From assembly GCA_023079485.1 (NCBI GenBank), contig CM041090.1, forward strand, positions 3,201,163 through 3,265,162: 64,000 nucleotides of DNA, in the 5' to 3' direction. A program made the translations under genes and the position numbers. This document shows, one piece after another, positions 1 to 11,682 of the stretch. Numbering within the stretch: the first letter of the stretch is position 1; every line of letters begins with the position of its first letter. The DNA is from Archilochus colubris. Its lineage: Eukaryota > Chordata > Aves > Apodiformes > Trochilidae. Under the pieces are notes generated by a model that did no database searches, was not told where the DNA came from, and was given only the letters and a program-made list of their open reading frames with translations.

Positions 1-1013
1 TTCCAGGGAGAGGGAAAGACAGAGGATGCTCAAGCAGAGGTGTTCTGTACATGGTGAGCAGTTCAAGGGAGCAGGGATTTATTTGCCCAACATTCAAAGG
101 TATAAAAGCTGAAAAGCCTGAAAATTAGAACTCTTTTTGCCTGGCAAGCATGGATGCACCCAAGAAGTAGCAATATCTGCAAGTTCTCCATGCTCTGGTC
201 CATGAGGGTGTGATTTCCATGTTTCCTGAAGGAGAGGGGAGGGATAGATCTGCTCAAAGACCTTTCCAATGCTGATTTTTTTTTCCTCTGAGCAACCTTC
301 TCAGATGGTTTTGGCTCAGAAGCTGTTAGGAACTGGGGACTGCTCCTCCTGATCCACTTCCTGTGGGTGATGATAGAACCTTTTGTGCCAAGCAGTCCCA
401 ACCTGACTGCACACAACAACCCAAGAAGTGAAACCAGCAAACTGTGGGGGAAAACTACTGAAATATTTTTGGTTTGTTGTTTGTTTTTTTTTTTAATTTT
501 TGCCATAATTAGATTTCCAACTCTCAATGCCTTTCAGTTTGCCAGCAGTAGCATCTCTGTGCTAGCAACTAAACTGAGATGCTATTTATGAATTAAGTGA
601 CAAGAAATAAATTTATTTCTAAGGAAATAAATTTATGAAAGGAAGTGAAAGGTTTCAGAGTGGGAAGCAAAATCCCAGCAAACTGTATCCTGATTAACCA
701 GCATGGTGGCACAGTCAGAGTCCACCTAACACCTTTTTCTGATGCATCTGAAATCTGACTTGAATTTGGGGTTTGCTTTTGTGGCTGGGTAAAAAGTGAA
801 TGTACTAAACAATTCCTATTTGAGGGGATATCCTATCTGGGGATAGGATGTGAGAGGCTCAGGGGTAAATGTTTCAGAAAGGCCAGAGGGGTGTTTGTAG
901 AGCCACTCTTAGCAGAAACTTTATCTACCCAACATCATCTCCATTGCTTAAGATGCCAGTTCTGGTGAAAATTGTTGAACTGATAACTGGGAGAACTTGG
1001 GGCTTGTTTATTT
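1..1013. other. single-copy non-coding sequence
   Basis: No repeat family, RNA gene or credible exon is visible. It contains a short T-run near 487-498. Two perfect copies of a 13-bp AT-rich word (GAAATAAATTTAT) lie at 604-616 and 624-636, and the first overlaps a 14-bp perfect palindrome (605-618). Short open frames here start at random ATGs and show no domain. Confidence 0.6.
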
Positions 1014-1740
1014 ATCATAGAATCATAGAATTAGCTGGGTTGGAAGGGACCTCAGAGATCATCTAGTCCAACCCTTGACCCACCGGAGCAGTTGCTAGAC
1101 CATGGCACTGAGTGCCACGTCCAGTCTTTTTTTAAATGTCTCCAGGGACAGAGAATCTACCACCTCCCCGGGCAGTCCATTCCATAGCCTAATCACCCTC
1201 TCCGTGAAGAAATTCTTCCTAATATCTAACCTAAACCTCCCCTGGCACAACTTAAGACTGTGTCCTCTTGTCTTGTTGAAGGTCGCCTGTGAAAAGAGTC
1301 CAGTTCCCACCTCGCTACAGCCTCCTTTCAGGGAGTTGTAGAGAGCAATGAGGTCTCCCCTGAGCCTCCTCTTCTTCAGGCTGAACACCCCCAGCTCTCT
1401 CAGCCTCTCCTCATAGGGCCTGTGCTCGAGTCCCTTCACCAGCCTGGTTGCCCTCCTTTGGACCTGCTCCAGGACCTCTACATCCTTCTTAAACTGAGGG
1501 GCCCAGAACTGGACACAGTACTTGAGGTGTGGCCTAACCAGGGCTGAGTACAGGGGCAGAATCACCTCCCTGGACCTGCTGGTGACACTGTTCCTGATCC
1601 AGGCCAGGATGCCATTGGCCTTCTTGGCCACCTGGGCACACTGCTGGCTCCTGTTCAGTTTCTTGTCAATCCAGACTCCCAGGTCCCTTTCTGCCTGGCT
1701 GCTCTCCAGCCACTCTGTCCCCAGCCTGTAGCGCTGCATG
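1014..1740 (-). mobile_element. CR1 LINE, 5'-truncated, ORF2 C-terminus intact (subfamily A)
   Basis: The 3' tail is at the left edge as the reverse complement of ATTCTATG repeats, followed by the CR1 3' UTR. On the minus strand an open frame of 214 codons (1739 down to 1095) encodes the region C-terminal to the reverse-transcriptase core. Recognisable blocks are [49 protein letters not shown] and [20 protein letters not shown], ending SAMV and a stop. There is no stop or frameshift along it, so this is a relatively young copy. The copy starts at the codons for [10 protein letters not shown], so the endonuclease and RT core are missing through 5' truncation, which is usual for target-primed LINE insertions. 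It is not expected to be mobile alone. Confidence 0.93.
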
Positions 1741-2820
1741 GGAAAAAAAGGCAGAGGTAGGGAATGCTTCCTTCCCAGCCCTCCCTGCCAACTTTATTCT
1801 CATTACCTCACTTCCATACTGAGCTCCAAGCAGCTGTCACCCCCTCTGCTGAGCACTGTAAAAGTAGATATAAGATATATAGATATAATAACCTCTTCCA
1901 TCCCAGTTAGATGGACCAGGGGAATAAAGCACTTTTCAGTCCACTGAGACTCCCAGTCTAGCTGCACACACATACTGTGGAATTCTTCTGTTCCAGACCA
2001 AGATCTGCCACTCATTTCATGCAGGGAAAAAGCAGGAACATCTGGCACCAGCTGATCACTCACCACCTACTTAAACTGCCACCAAAATCCTGGTTGAGCA
2101 GGACACTGACCTAAAGCTGTGCCACATGTATAGATGCTCAAGCCAAGAGAAAAGAAACAGCAGAAGGAAAATTAAGAGAAGGAGATAGTTGGCAAAGACA
2201 GGGATTGCCTGAGACATCTGTTTACTGCAGGACAAGGCAAACTTGTGAAAATTATCTCTGAGGGTCAGGGCTGAAGCTGAAGGCCCTGACAAGGTCTTGG
2301 TTCTGGGGGGAACTCCAGGGAAAGGGATGGCATCCCCATTTGGAGTCCATCCAATTGAGCACTCCATGGCAAGTGCAGCCCTTCAGCATGGATCACTCTA
2401 ATTGCATCCTATTTACTGTGTAATTGCCCTCTAAACAGACACACACATACAGCACAAGAAGGGGTTTGGGATGTATAATTATAGACAATTAGACACATTC
2501 ATTACTCCCTGCTCTACTTATCCCTAATGGATGGCCTGTGCAAATAGCAGGCTTGGTACAGGGACAAATTTACTTGTGACATGGCCAAAGGTGGCACCAG
2601 ATATTAGCTGGGAAAGAAGGAAATGGAGGAATATTGCAGTTTAATATGAGCCATCAGCAGGTCCCCAGGGGCTGGGCAGGGTGAGATGGAGAGAGTGTGG
2701 GCAAAGGACTGGAAGGGTCCAGACTCTGGTTTTTGTGTGCTCTCAGGTAAATCAGATTGGTATTTTTATGCACTATCACCTATGAGACAGGGCTGGCAGC
2801 CTCAGCTGCTTTGGAAAGAA
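1741..2820. other. single-copy non-coding sequence
   Basis: No element or gene is recognised between two CR1 copies. A small AT-rich patch with GATATA words lies near 1866-1892. Minus-strand open frames of under 100 codons here show no family resemblance. Confidence 0.55.
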
Positions 2821-3700
2821 TCATAGAATCATAGAACTGGCTGGTTTGGAAGGGACCTCAGAGATAACCAAGTCCAACCCTTGATCCACTCCCCCCGTGG
2901 TTCCCAGCCCATGGCACTGAGTGCCACATCCAGGCTCTTTTGAAATATCTCCAGACACGGAGAATCCACTACTTCCCTGGGCAGCCCATTCCAATGTCTG
3001 ATCACCCTCTCCAGAAAGAAATTCTTTCTAATCTCCAACCTAAACCTCCCCTGGCACAACTTGAGACTCTGCCCTCTTGTCTTGCTGAGAGTTGCCTGGG
3101 AAAAGAGACCAACCCCCCCCCGGCTCCAACCTCCTTTCAGGGAGTTGCAGAGAGTGATGAGGTCTCCCCTGAGCCTCCTCTTCTCCAGCCTCAACACCCC
3201 CAGCTCCCTCAGCCCTTCCTCACAGGAATTCTGCTGGATCCCTTCACAGCCTCTTTGCTCTTCTCTGGACCTGCTCCAGCACCTCAAGCTCCTTCCTGAG
3301 GGGCTGAGGGGCCCAGAACTGGACACAGGACTCAAGCTGTGGCCTCCCCAGGGCTGAGCACAGGGGCAGAATCCCTTCCCTGCACCTGCTGGCCACGCTG
3401 TTCCTGAGCCAGCCCAGGATGCCATTGGCCTTCTTGGCCACCTGGGCACACTGCTGGCTCCTCTTCAGCTTCCTGGCAATCCAGACTCCCAGGTCCCTTT
3501 CTGCCACTCTGTGCCCAGCCTGGAGCTCCCCATGGGGTTCTTGTGTTGAACCTCATCCCCTTGGGATCATCCCAACTCTCCAGTCTGTCCAGGTCCCTCT
3601 GCAGAGCCCTCCTGCCTTCCAGCTGATCCACACTCCCCCCCAGCTTAGTGTAATCTCTGAATTTGCTGATGATGGACTCAATCCCCTCATCTAAAACATC
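2821..3700 (-). mobile_element. CR1 LINE, 5'-truncated, ORF2 frameshifted (subfamily B)
   Basis: A CR1 copy in reverse orientation: tail at 2821, then 3' UTR, then ORF2 C-terminal sequence back to the segment just after the RT catalytic box (the part reading [23 protein letters not shown] on the minus strand near 3600-3660). The frame is broken in several places, so pieces appear in three frames. It carries the subfamily-B change in which the CTGGTGAAGGG of intact copies reads CTGTGAAGGG (minus strand, about 3243), giving an in-frame stop. The upstream end blends into an A/T-rich run (ATAATAATAA, about 3700-3750). Confidence 0.9.
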
Positions 3701-4547
3701 AATAAAATAATCATATAATAATAATAAAATAATCATCAATAAAATAAATCATCAATAAAGATACAAAACAGAAAGGAAGTACAGGAGAAAATTGTTGTGA
3801 TAAGAGCTAAAATATTCCTCTGTTTCAACAGCCACTCGTGGAGTCAAAGCAAACACTTAGAAAGCTTTGTGAGAGCAAATGGATTAAAGAAATATAACTT
3901 CAAGGTGTTAGGACTGCACCTGGATGGAAAGGCACAAATCTGGGGCTGGAAACTGGAAATTTCAAGGCCAGGCAGAGCCAGCTGAGTCTGAGGTGCTGCC
4001 AGCAGACCTTGGGGACCAGGGAGAGCCCCATCCCATGAGGCTTGTAAAACAAAGCAATTAAATGTTGGAAAACTCTCTTCTTGGGTGCAAAAGAAGTCCT
4101 TCTGTGCCTGACAGATGGAGAGAATGGTTCAGATGGAGAGAATTGTTTTCTGTCCCTAGCAGCTATGGTTCTGGGAAACAGAGCTGGGCCCTGAGTGAAT
4201 CAAAACTGTCTGCAAGATGCTCCAGCAGATCTGTCGTTTGCTAAACAGTGATGACAGTGGTGGCAAAAAAAATATCCATGTGTTAAAGAAATCTGCTGAA
4301 AAGGGAAGCTGCCCAGCTGGGCTTCTCCTCCATGCACATTCAGGCTGTGGTATTAGCTGGGAGGATGCCTTCCTGCTGGCAAACGTTAGCCAGGACATTC
4401 TGGAGGAGAAAAGAAAGCAAAACATATTTTATGTCCTAGGTCTCCTGGGGAGGTGTATGCTCCCAGAAGGAATTCAGCAGCTTAGCTCAGAATTGCTCTT
4501 TTTATCTCGTCCCTTTTTTTCTTGCAATCCCAGCAAGGCAGGGCATT
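3701..4547. other. single-copy non-coding sequence with short AT-rich start
   Basis: The first 60 bases are (AATAAAATAATC)-like low-complexity sequence at the 5' edge of the neighbouring CR1. The rest shows no repeat family or gene. An open frame running from about 4217 into the following pyrimidine block is produced by that block. Confidence 0.5.
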
Positions 4548-5370
4548 TCTTTCTCCTTTTCTTTTTTTCTTTTCTTTTTCCTTTCCTTTTTTGCCTTTTT
4601 TTTTCTTTCCTTTTTTTTTTTTTTTCTTTCCTTTTTTTGCCTTTCCCTTTTTTTGCTTTTCCCTTTTTTTCCCTTCCCCTTTTTTCCCCTTTCTCTTTTT
4701 TCCCCTTTTCCCTTTTTTCCCCTTTCCCTTTTTTCACCTTCACTTTTTTTCCCTTTCCTTTTTTTCCCCTCTTTTTTCCCTTTCCCTTTTTATCCCTTTC
4801 CCTTTTTTTGCCTTTCCCTTTTTTCCCCTTTCTCTTTTTTCCCCTTCTCTTTTTTTCCCTTTCCCCTTTTTTCCCTTCCCCTTTTTCCCTTTCCCTTTTT
4901 TCCCTTTCCCTTTTTTCCTTTTCCCTTTTTTCCCCTTCCCCTTTTTTCACTTTCCCTTTTTTCCCCTTTTCCCTTTATTTCTTTCCCTTTTTTCCCCTTC
5001 CCGTTTTTTTCCCTTTTTTTCCCCTTTCTCTTTTTTCCCCTTCCCGTTTTTTTCCCTTTTTTTCCCCTTTCTCTTTTTTCCCTTTCCCTTTTTTTCCCTT
5101 TCCCTTTTTTTCCCTTCCCCTTTTTCCCTTTCCCTTTTTTCCCTTTCCCTTTTTTTCCCTTTCTCTTTTTTCCCTTTCCCTTTTTTTCCCTTTCCCTTTT
5201 TTTCCCTTTCTCTTTTTTCCCTTTCTCTTTTTTCCCCTTTCTCTTTTTTCCCCTCTTTTTTCCCTTTCTCATTTTTCCCTTCCCCTTTTTTTCCCTTCCC
5301 CTTTTTTTCCCTTCCCCTTTTTTTCCCTTTCCTTTTTTTTTCCCTTTCCTTTTTTTTCCCTTTTCACAGT
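4548..5370 (+). repeat. long polypyrimidine tract, variable units of about 15 bp (T6-7 C3 T3 C3)
   Basis: About 820 bases of almost pure T and C on the plus strand. They are built from degenerate units such as CCCTTTCCCTTTTTT with T-runs of 5-9 and C-runs of 2-4. All three plus frames stay open (Phe/Pro/Leu/Ser-rich) and the minus frames read Lys/Gly/Arg/Glu, which follows from composition and not from selection. Mirror symmetry and strand asymmetry are the features of sequences able to form intramolecular triplexes (known property of such tracts; not shown here). Confidence 0.95.
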
Positions 5371-6816
5371 GTTTGCTCTCTTTTCCTCCTTCTGGACTTC
5401 ACCCTGTGGGTGGGGGTAGTGCCAGTTGGTTTGAAGAAGAACCTCTCTAGGGATGAAACATGAATTTCTCTTCTCTTTTGTTTGCTTCCAGCCAGCAAAC
5501 CTGGCCTTGGAGGGGCTGCCATCCCTCTGACAGCCTCTGGAAGCTGAGGTTTCATCACTTGGTTGGTTGGTGCTCTTCCTACCCATCCAAGAGGGCTCCT
5601 TCATGAAACCTCCTGTCTGGTGGCACAGCCTGTCTCTCCCTTGGCCCCTTAAAGATATTTAGGAGGAATTTCCCCACCCATGTGGAGCAGAGAAAGTGTG
5701 AGAAGGCTGAGCAGGCTTTGGAAGACAGTAAAGCAGCTCTTTGGAGAAAGGCAGCTCTGACCTACCCTGGGGACCCTTTCAGAAGACACAAACAGAGGTT
5801 GCTTCTGCTTCATCCCTTCCCCCCTTGCTTGGCTTTTTCAACCTTTTTTTCTGTGAGGTCACCTGGGTTTTCCTGCACTGTAAAACAGAGGAGGTTTCAT
5901 CCCTGTATCATCAGCCTCACCTTCTCACCCAGTTCCTCTCCACATTTTGGCTCCTCTCAAGTCAGAAGAGCCCTGCAGAGCAGAGCATCCCAGCAGGGAC
6001 AGCCCAGCAGCATTCCTAGTGCCAAAGATCCTGGCAAAAAGTCATCCTGGCCAGGCATAAGCCTCTGGACCTGGAGGAGACCAGTGCTGGTTCTGCTTCA
6101 GCTCAGAAATGGCTCTGGGCAGGGCACTCAGAGCATCCTGAGCACAGCCTGATGCTCAGCAAGTGATAAGAGCCAGCAGGAAGGATAATTTGACAGAATG
6201 TGGGATAAATGTGTGTCAGGGAAAAGGAGGGAGGTGAGGAGTTAATTCTAGTGAATTTTTCAACCTGAGCAGATCAAATCTGCTGAAGCAGCTCCTTGTA
6301 GCCAGGAGGATGCAGCAGCTGAGTGGGTGATGAGAGAAGCCCCAGCTTGGCTGTGCTGAGCATCCTGCAAAGGAGTGGGCAGGGACACAGCTTGGGGAGC
6401 AGGAATGGAGCTGCAAGGAACCAACCTTAAAACTTGGCAGATTACCATTTGCTTGGCCTTGGCAATGCCTCCCTGCTGGGGTTGCTCCTAATTACAGACC
6501 ACAGGACTGAAAGCACTAATGAACCAGTGTCATGTGTTCTCCACATGTGACAATGATCCCTGCAACTCTGCATCCCACCTGCCCCCAGAGCTCCAGCTGG
6601 GGAACCACTGCTTGGGCTCCAGGTTGAAAATTTTAAACAGGGAGTGTGGTTTTGTCAGAGAACAGATCCAGCTGTGAGCTCTCAGCTGCTCCCCAGGTCA
6701 CCTCTCTTCCTCCTGTCCTGCAATTTTGATGCTGAACATCTGCACAGGGATAACATTCAGTACAAATCAGCCATCCTCAGCAGGTAGGAGTATTAAAGGA
6801 TTGATGTTAAATGAAA
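5371..6816. other. single-copy non-coding sequence
   Basis: No repeat family or gene is recognised over 1.4 kb. Candidate frames (for example plus 5682-6152) lack domains and are not flanked by convincing splice signals. Confidence 0.5.
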
Positions 6817-7188
6817 TCAAGTCCAACCCTTGATCCACTCCCCCCGTGGTTCCCAGCCCATGGCACTCAGTGCCACATCCAGTCTCTTTTTAAATATCTC
6901 CAGACACAGAGAATCCACTACTTCCCTGGGCAGCCCATTCCAATGGCTGATCACCCTCCCTGTAAAGAAATTCTTTCTAATCTCCAACCTAAACCTCCCC
7001 TGGCACAACTTGAGACCCTGCCCTCTTGTCTTGCTGAGAGTTGCCTGGGAAAAGAGCCCAACCCTCCTCTGGCTCCAACCTCCTTTCAGGGAGTTGTAGA
7101 GAGTGATGAGGTCTCCCCTGAGCCTCCTCTTCTCCAGCCTCAACACCCCCAGCTCCCTCAGCCCTTCCTCACAGGATCTGTGCTCGAC
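6817..7188 (-). mobile_element. CR1 LINE fragment, inverted 5' part of a probable 5'-inverted copy
   Basis: Reverse-oriented CR1 ORF2 C-terminus and proximal 3' UTR, with minus-strand residues [33 protein letters not shown] and [15 protein letters not shown]. Unlike the other copies it lacks the last 50-60 bases of the 3' UTR and the ATTCTATG tail. It stops at the word whose sense reading is TTGGACTTGA. That same word starts the forward CR1 3' end at 7323, so the two fragments are complementary parts of one element. Confidence 0.88.
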
Positions 7189-7322
7189 ACAGACTAACAG
7201 AGTAGCTAACACTAGTCCCCAGCAAAGCTGTGCAGCAGAAAACACCACGAAAACTGTTATGACTTCCTGTGGGTTAATTAACTGTAAGTTAGTTTGTTAC
7301 AGCTTCTCCTATAAGGTCACCA

Positions 7323-7381
7323 TTGGACTTGATGATCTCTGAGGTCCCTTCCAACCCAGCCAATTCTGTGATTCTGTGATT
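7323..7381 (+). mobile_element. CR1 LINE 3' terminus (forward part of the same probable 5'-inverted copy)
   Basis: Fifty-nine bases of CR1 3' UTR and tail in forward orientation: TTGGACTTGATGATCTCTG, then the TTCCAACCCAGCC block and ATTCTGTG repeats. It overlaps the inverted fragment at 6817 by 10 nt in element coordinates. The 134 bases between the two parts (7189-7322) match no other sequence I recognise in the window. Confidence 0.88.
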
Positions 7382-10300
7382 CTTCCCCTCCCTCAGCTTC
7401 CCAGTGGGAAGAGCAGCATGTGCTGGACTCCTTACCAGGAATGTATTTCACTGTGCTGAGCAATGCATCCCTTCTGGACCCGGGTGAGTGCTCAGTGCTG
7501 GACATTTGGAGAGAAAAAGCTGTTGTCATGGTTATTAAAATCCCTAAAGACAGCCACTCGACATGGAAGGGTTCAGTTCTGAAAGTGCTTCTCAGAAGAA
7601 TTTCTCACTAAATCTTAAACAGCCATCACCTCGAAAGCCACCCAGAAAATGAGGGAAATGCTGTGTCTGGGTCCAGATTTTGACAGTCTCTAAGATCAGA
7701 TAGTTTCCATCAATAAGATTATTTCTTGATTGGAAAAGAAGAGATTTCACAGTGACTCACACTGGCACTGCCAGAAAACAGATTATTTCTCAGTCTCCTT
7801 GGTCCAGTGAGCCAGGTAAATTGAAAGAAAGATGAAAAAAGTTAACACAAAATAGCAATAGAGGGAGAAATGTGCCATGGCAAGTTCATAGGGCAGGAGG
7901 AACAAGGAGGAGAGGACTCTGACTGAAAGCATCACAACAGACAACAGGAGAAACCATAGCAACAGAAGCAGAATTAGGCAGCCAAGTAAGAAATGCCTCC
8001 CAGGGTGAGGTCTCTCAGGATGGGGAGGTGACCAAACAGGACTAAAACCTGGCAAAGAAAACTTGTCTGGAGTTGGCTGGCACTGGCTTCAGAAAAGGAG
8101 GCAGGGGAGGTCAAAGCAGTCCTGAAACTGGTTTCCCCAGAGCTGGAGCTCTTCTTAGGCTCAGCAGAAGTTATTGCAGCCCTGGGAATCAGGATGCTTG
8201 GTCCTGGCACTCATGATCACCAGGATACATCCTGTTCTGTAAGGCTGTTTGCCTGGGCCATTTTACTGGGATCTGATGAGCATCTCTGGCAAGTAAGATA
8301 GGCAAAGTCTTACTCTGCTATAAGGATAATTCATTTTGTTATATGATTTTGAAATGATTTTCTCCTCTATATTTATAGACTATCAGGAGGCACAGGGAAA
8401 ACTCAGCCTGACCACCTTTTTCAGCAGGTTGTCTTACCAATGATTTTAGTTTCAGACCAGTAACAGCTGAGATCCACTTGCTCTTTTTCTTCTTGCCCAT
8501 TATAAAAACTCTTCCAATACTCAGGTGCAGGTTAAAGCATATCCAAGATGCCTTTGCATGTTAAACACTCTTCCTCTGACTGATGATTAAAAAAAATATC
8601 CATGTGGTATTTTTTTCCTGCTTCCTACAGATTCTGCTTCCCAGGGTCAGCCCAACCAAGGACTTGCCATGAGTATGCTCAGGATTGCAGTAACAAATTG
8701 CTCATCAAACAATATTCATCATGTGAGGGGCTTTTCTGCTAAGGATGCTTCAGCAGGTTGGTAACAATTCTGTCCTCATGCTCTTGGTCTTTTGGCATCT
8801 CTTTTGGGGGGTGGTAAAAGCTCAGGTGCCTTCCACGTTCTGCCATGAAGGTTTCTGCAGACTTCCCAATCCCACCTCAAATCCAAAGAGATATTTTGGT
8901 CTTGCAGGAGGCCTAAATCAAGGGCTAAATCAAGAACTAAATGAAAGGCAATAAATACATCCAGCAGGGATTTAGAGATGTGGGATGAAGTCTTGGCCCC
9001 CTCTGAAAGCAGTGGCAAAACTGCTCTGTGACTTCACCCGAGGTTTCTCCTTGGGTGCAAGAAGGAAACAGAACTTTTTTTTCCAGCCAGTAGCAAATCT
9101 GGCAGCCCTGCAAGGCCAAATGGGATGGCTGGTGTCTCCAAATGATGTGTTAAGGACTGGCACTTGGGACATTGTAAAGGGGAGGGTGAGCACAGGCTTT
9201 AATTGTACTCAGCCCTCCCCACTTGGTGTGAAATGGGACATTGCCAATGCTGTTTGTCAGCAATGGCAGGAATCTTTTCCCAGCTGTGGGGGCTGGCACT
9301 GTAGCCACAAACACTGCTTTTCCCACTGTGTTCTGCCTGCTCCCAACCACCAAGCACAAGCACTTCCTTTTTTTCAGTCCCTTTCCTGACTGAGGGATGA
9401 GCCTCTGCAATGATGGACCCACGTGGAATAGGATTTTCAGGTGGGTACCTATGTCATGGCATTTAATTAGTATATTTAATTAGTATAAAAGCTGCATTAA
9501 CTGAGTTAAATCAGGAAGAAACATTTCCTGGGGTATGATGTAGGGGCAGTGGGTCTGGGCACAGGGTCATTCTCCAGGCTAACAAAAAGCAGATGGAAAT
9601 GCAGCACGGATCCTCCTTGGAGAAATACAACTCTGGGTCTCTGCTAAACCTCTCTGACTGCTCCCAGGCCAGAAAAGTCATCTGAAACCTGGCAAAAAGC
9701 CTCAAAACTTGGATGGAGGACTTGGACCCTGAGCTCTGAGAGATGCTGGCACAGCAATGCCCCAGGTGCTGCCTCCCCATGTGATGTGACTAGAAAAGGT
9801 GTCAGGGTTTGAGGTCTTATTTTGTCCCTAGGAAAGGCATTTAGACAAATAACCACAGCCACTTTGTCATTCACAAACATGACTCTCTTCTGCCTCTTGC
9901 TGTCCCACTATTTTGCACCTGCAACAAAAATAGTGAATAAAAATACTTCCAACTATGACAGTTTCCCTCAGATCTCATCCAGATTCTGCAGCAATGTTGA
10001 AGAATAATTTTGCAGAAGCTCTTAGCTTTGTAGATATATGGTTATATTTGAACTCTTCTGCTCTTAAAATACTACCAGAAAGGCTAAGGACATTCCTGGG
10101 AAGATAAATGGGAGATCTGAAATGTGCTATCAACACTGCCTTGTCACCATCTGGGTAGGTTAACGTGTAACAGAAATGTAAGATTAAGCAAAAGTTTGTG
10201 CAAAGGATCCCAGATCTGCCTCTCCAGCTCTTCCAGACAAGGTTCTATTGCAAGGTAACATGTACAAAAGTGGCTTCACTTCTTTTTTCATAGCCAGAGT

Positions 10301-10419
10301 GCATAAAGATGCTCCAGAATATGCCAAGTGTCCTGAGTTTAGAAACCTGTGGAAACTCAGAGCAGAGAAGCTGACCCTAAAAGGTCCCTTTTTGTTCCCA
10401 AATCAATTGTGTTGAGCTC
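7382..10419. other. about 3 kb of single-copy non-coding sequence
   Basis: No CR1, LTR or tandem repeat is visible. Local AT-rich words (ATTTAATTAGTATA twice near 9460-9490) are present. Frames of 60-134 codons (for example plus 8985-9389) show no recognisable domain. Confidence 0.5.
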
Positions 10420-10493
10420 ACAGTGTTGGTCAAAGGTTGGACTGGATCATCTTGAAGGTTTCTTCCAACCAAAGCCACTCTGTGATTCTGAGT
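10420..10493 (+). mobile_element. short CR1 3' end fragment
   Basis: GGTTGGACTGGATCATCTTG, then a TTCCAACC block and CTCTGTGATTCTG, is the terminal CR1 3' UTR in forward orientation. It is only about 70 bases and diverged, so it is an old, heavily truncated copy. Confidence 0.75.
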
Positions 10494-10918
10494 CCCTGGG
10501 TGGTTTGCAGTATCAATGTGTTGTTCCCACATTCAGACCCTGAAGGTTTTCCAGCAGGAAAGGAAGAGGATGAGCTGTGTTACAGAGGCACAGAACATCA
10601 GCTCCTCCTCTGAGCTGCCTGAATCCTTGTAGATGCAGTTCAAGAACTGCCAAAATCTTGAGAACTTGGCTTGCTCATCAGTCCTGGTTGCTCATGGCAG
10701 TGCTGGCATGGGGCACTTAGGATGCTGGCTGCTGAATTCACTGCTGATCTTTGGGGAATGTCCTCCTTTAGACCTTATTTTTAGCTATAAACAGGCAAAA
10801 ATGCAACATACCCTGAATTTTCTTGGTTGAGCTTTTTCTTGGTTGCTTTAGTTGGATGCCTTCTGTCTGGACAGGTGAAGACCCTCCAGGATCACACAGT
10901 ATTTTAAACAACATTTAT
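10494..10918. other. single-copy non-coding sequence
   Basis: Nothing is recognised between an old CR1 3' end and a younger CR1 copy. Confidence 0.5.
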
Positions 10919-11682
10919 CCGGGTCCTGCACTTTGGCCACAACAACCCCATGCAGCGCTACAGGCTGGGGACAGAGTGGCTGGAGAGCAGCCAGGCAGAA
11001 AGGGACCTGGGAGTCTGCATTGACAAGAAACTGAACATGAGCCAGCAGTGTGCCCAGGTGGCCAAGAAGGCCAATGGCATCCTGGCCTGTATCAGAAACA
11101 GCGTCACCAGCAGGTCCAGGGAGGTGATTCTGCCCCTGTACTCAGCGCTGGTTAGGCCACACCTCGAGTACTGTGTCCAGTTCTGGGCCCCTCAGTTTAA
11201 GAAGGATGTAGAGGTCCTGGAACAGGTCCAAAGGAGGGCAACCAGGCTGGTGAAGGGACTCGAGCACAGGCCCTATGAGGAGAGGCTGAGAGAGCTGGGG
11301 CTGTTCAGCCTGAAGAAGAGGAGGCTCAGGGGAGACCTCATTGCTGTCTACAACTACCTGAAAGGAGGCTGTAGCGAGGTGGGAACTGGACTCTTTTCAC
11401 AGACGCTTCAACAAGACAAGAGGACACAGTCTTAAGTTGTGCCAGGGGAGGTTTAGGTTAGATATTAGAAAGAATTTCTTCACGGAGAGGGTGATTAGGC
11501 TATGGAATGGACTGCCCGGTGAGGTGGTAGATTCTCCGTCCCTGGAGACATTTAAAAAAAGACTGGATGTGGCACTCAGTGCCATGGTCTAGCAACTGCT
11601 CCGGTGGGTCAAGGGTTGGACTCTATGATCTCTGAGGTCCCTTCCAACCCGGCTAATTCTATGATTCTATGATTCTATGATT
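10919..11682 (+). mobile_element. CR1 LINE, 5'-truncated (subfamily A), one frameshift
   Basis: Forward copy starting at CCGGGTCCTGCACTTTGGCC and ending in three ATTCTATG repeats. Its open frame from 10950 ([20 protein letters not shown]) matches the copy at 1014-1740 almost residue for residue until about 11402. There CACAGACGCTTCAAC replaces the CACAGGCGACCTTCAAC of the other copy, a net 2-base loss that shifts the frame. The rest of the 3' ORF and UTR is intact. This copy and the 1014-1740 copy are the closest pair in the window. Confidence 0.93.

Noticed and set aside
1095..1739. Intact 214-codon frame as a host gene
   Set aside because: It is the C-terminus of CR1 ORF2, repeated many times in the window with a CR1 3' end.
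4217..5463. Phe/Pro/Leu/Ser-rich proteins of 265-400 codons
   Set aside because: Translation of the T/C tract; several overlapping frames are open at once.
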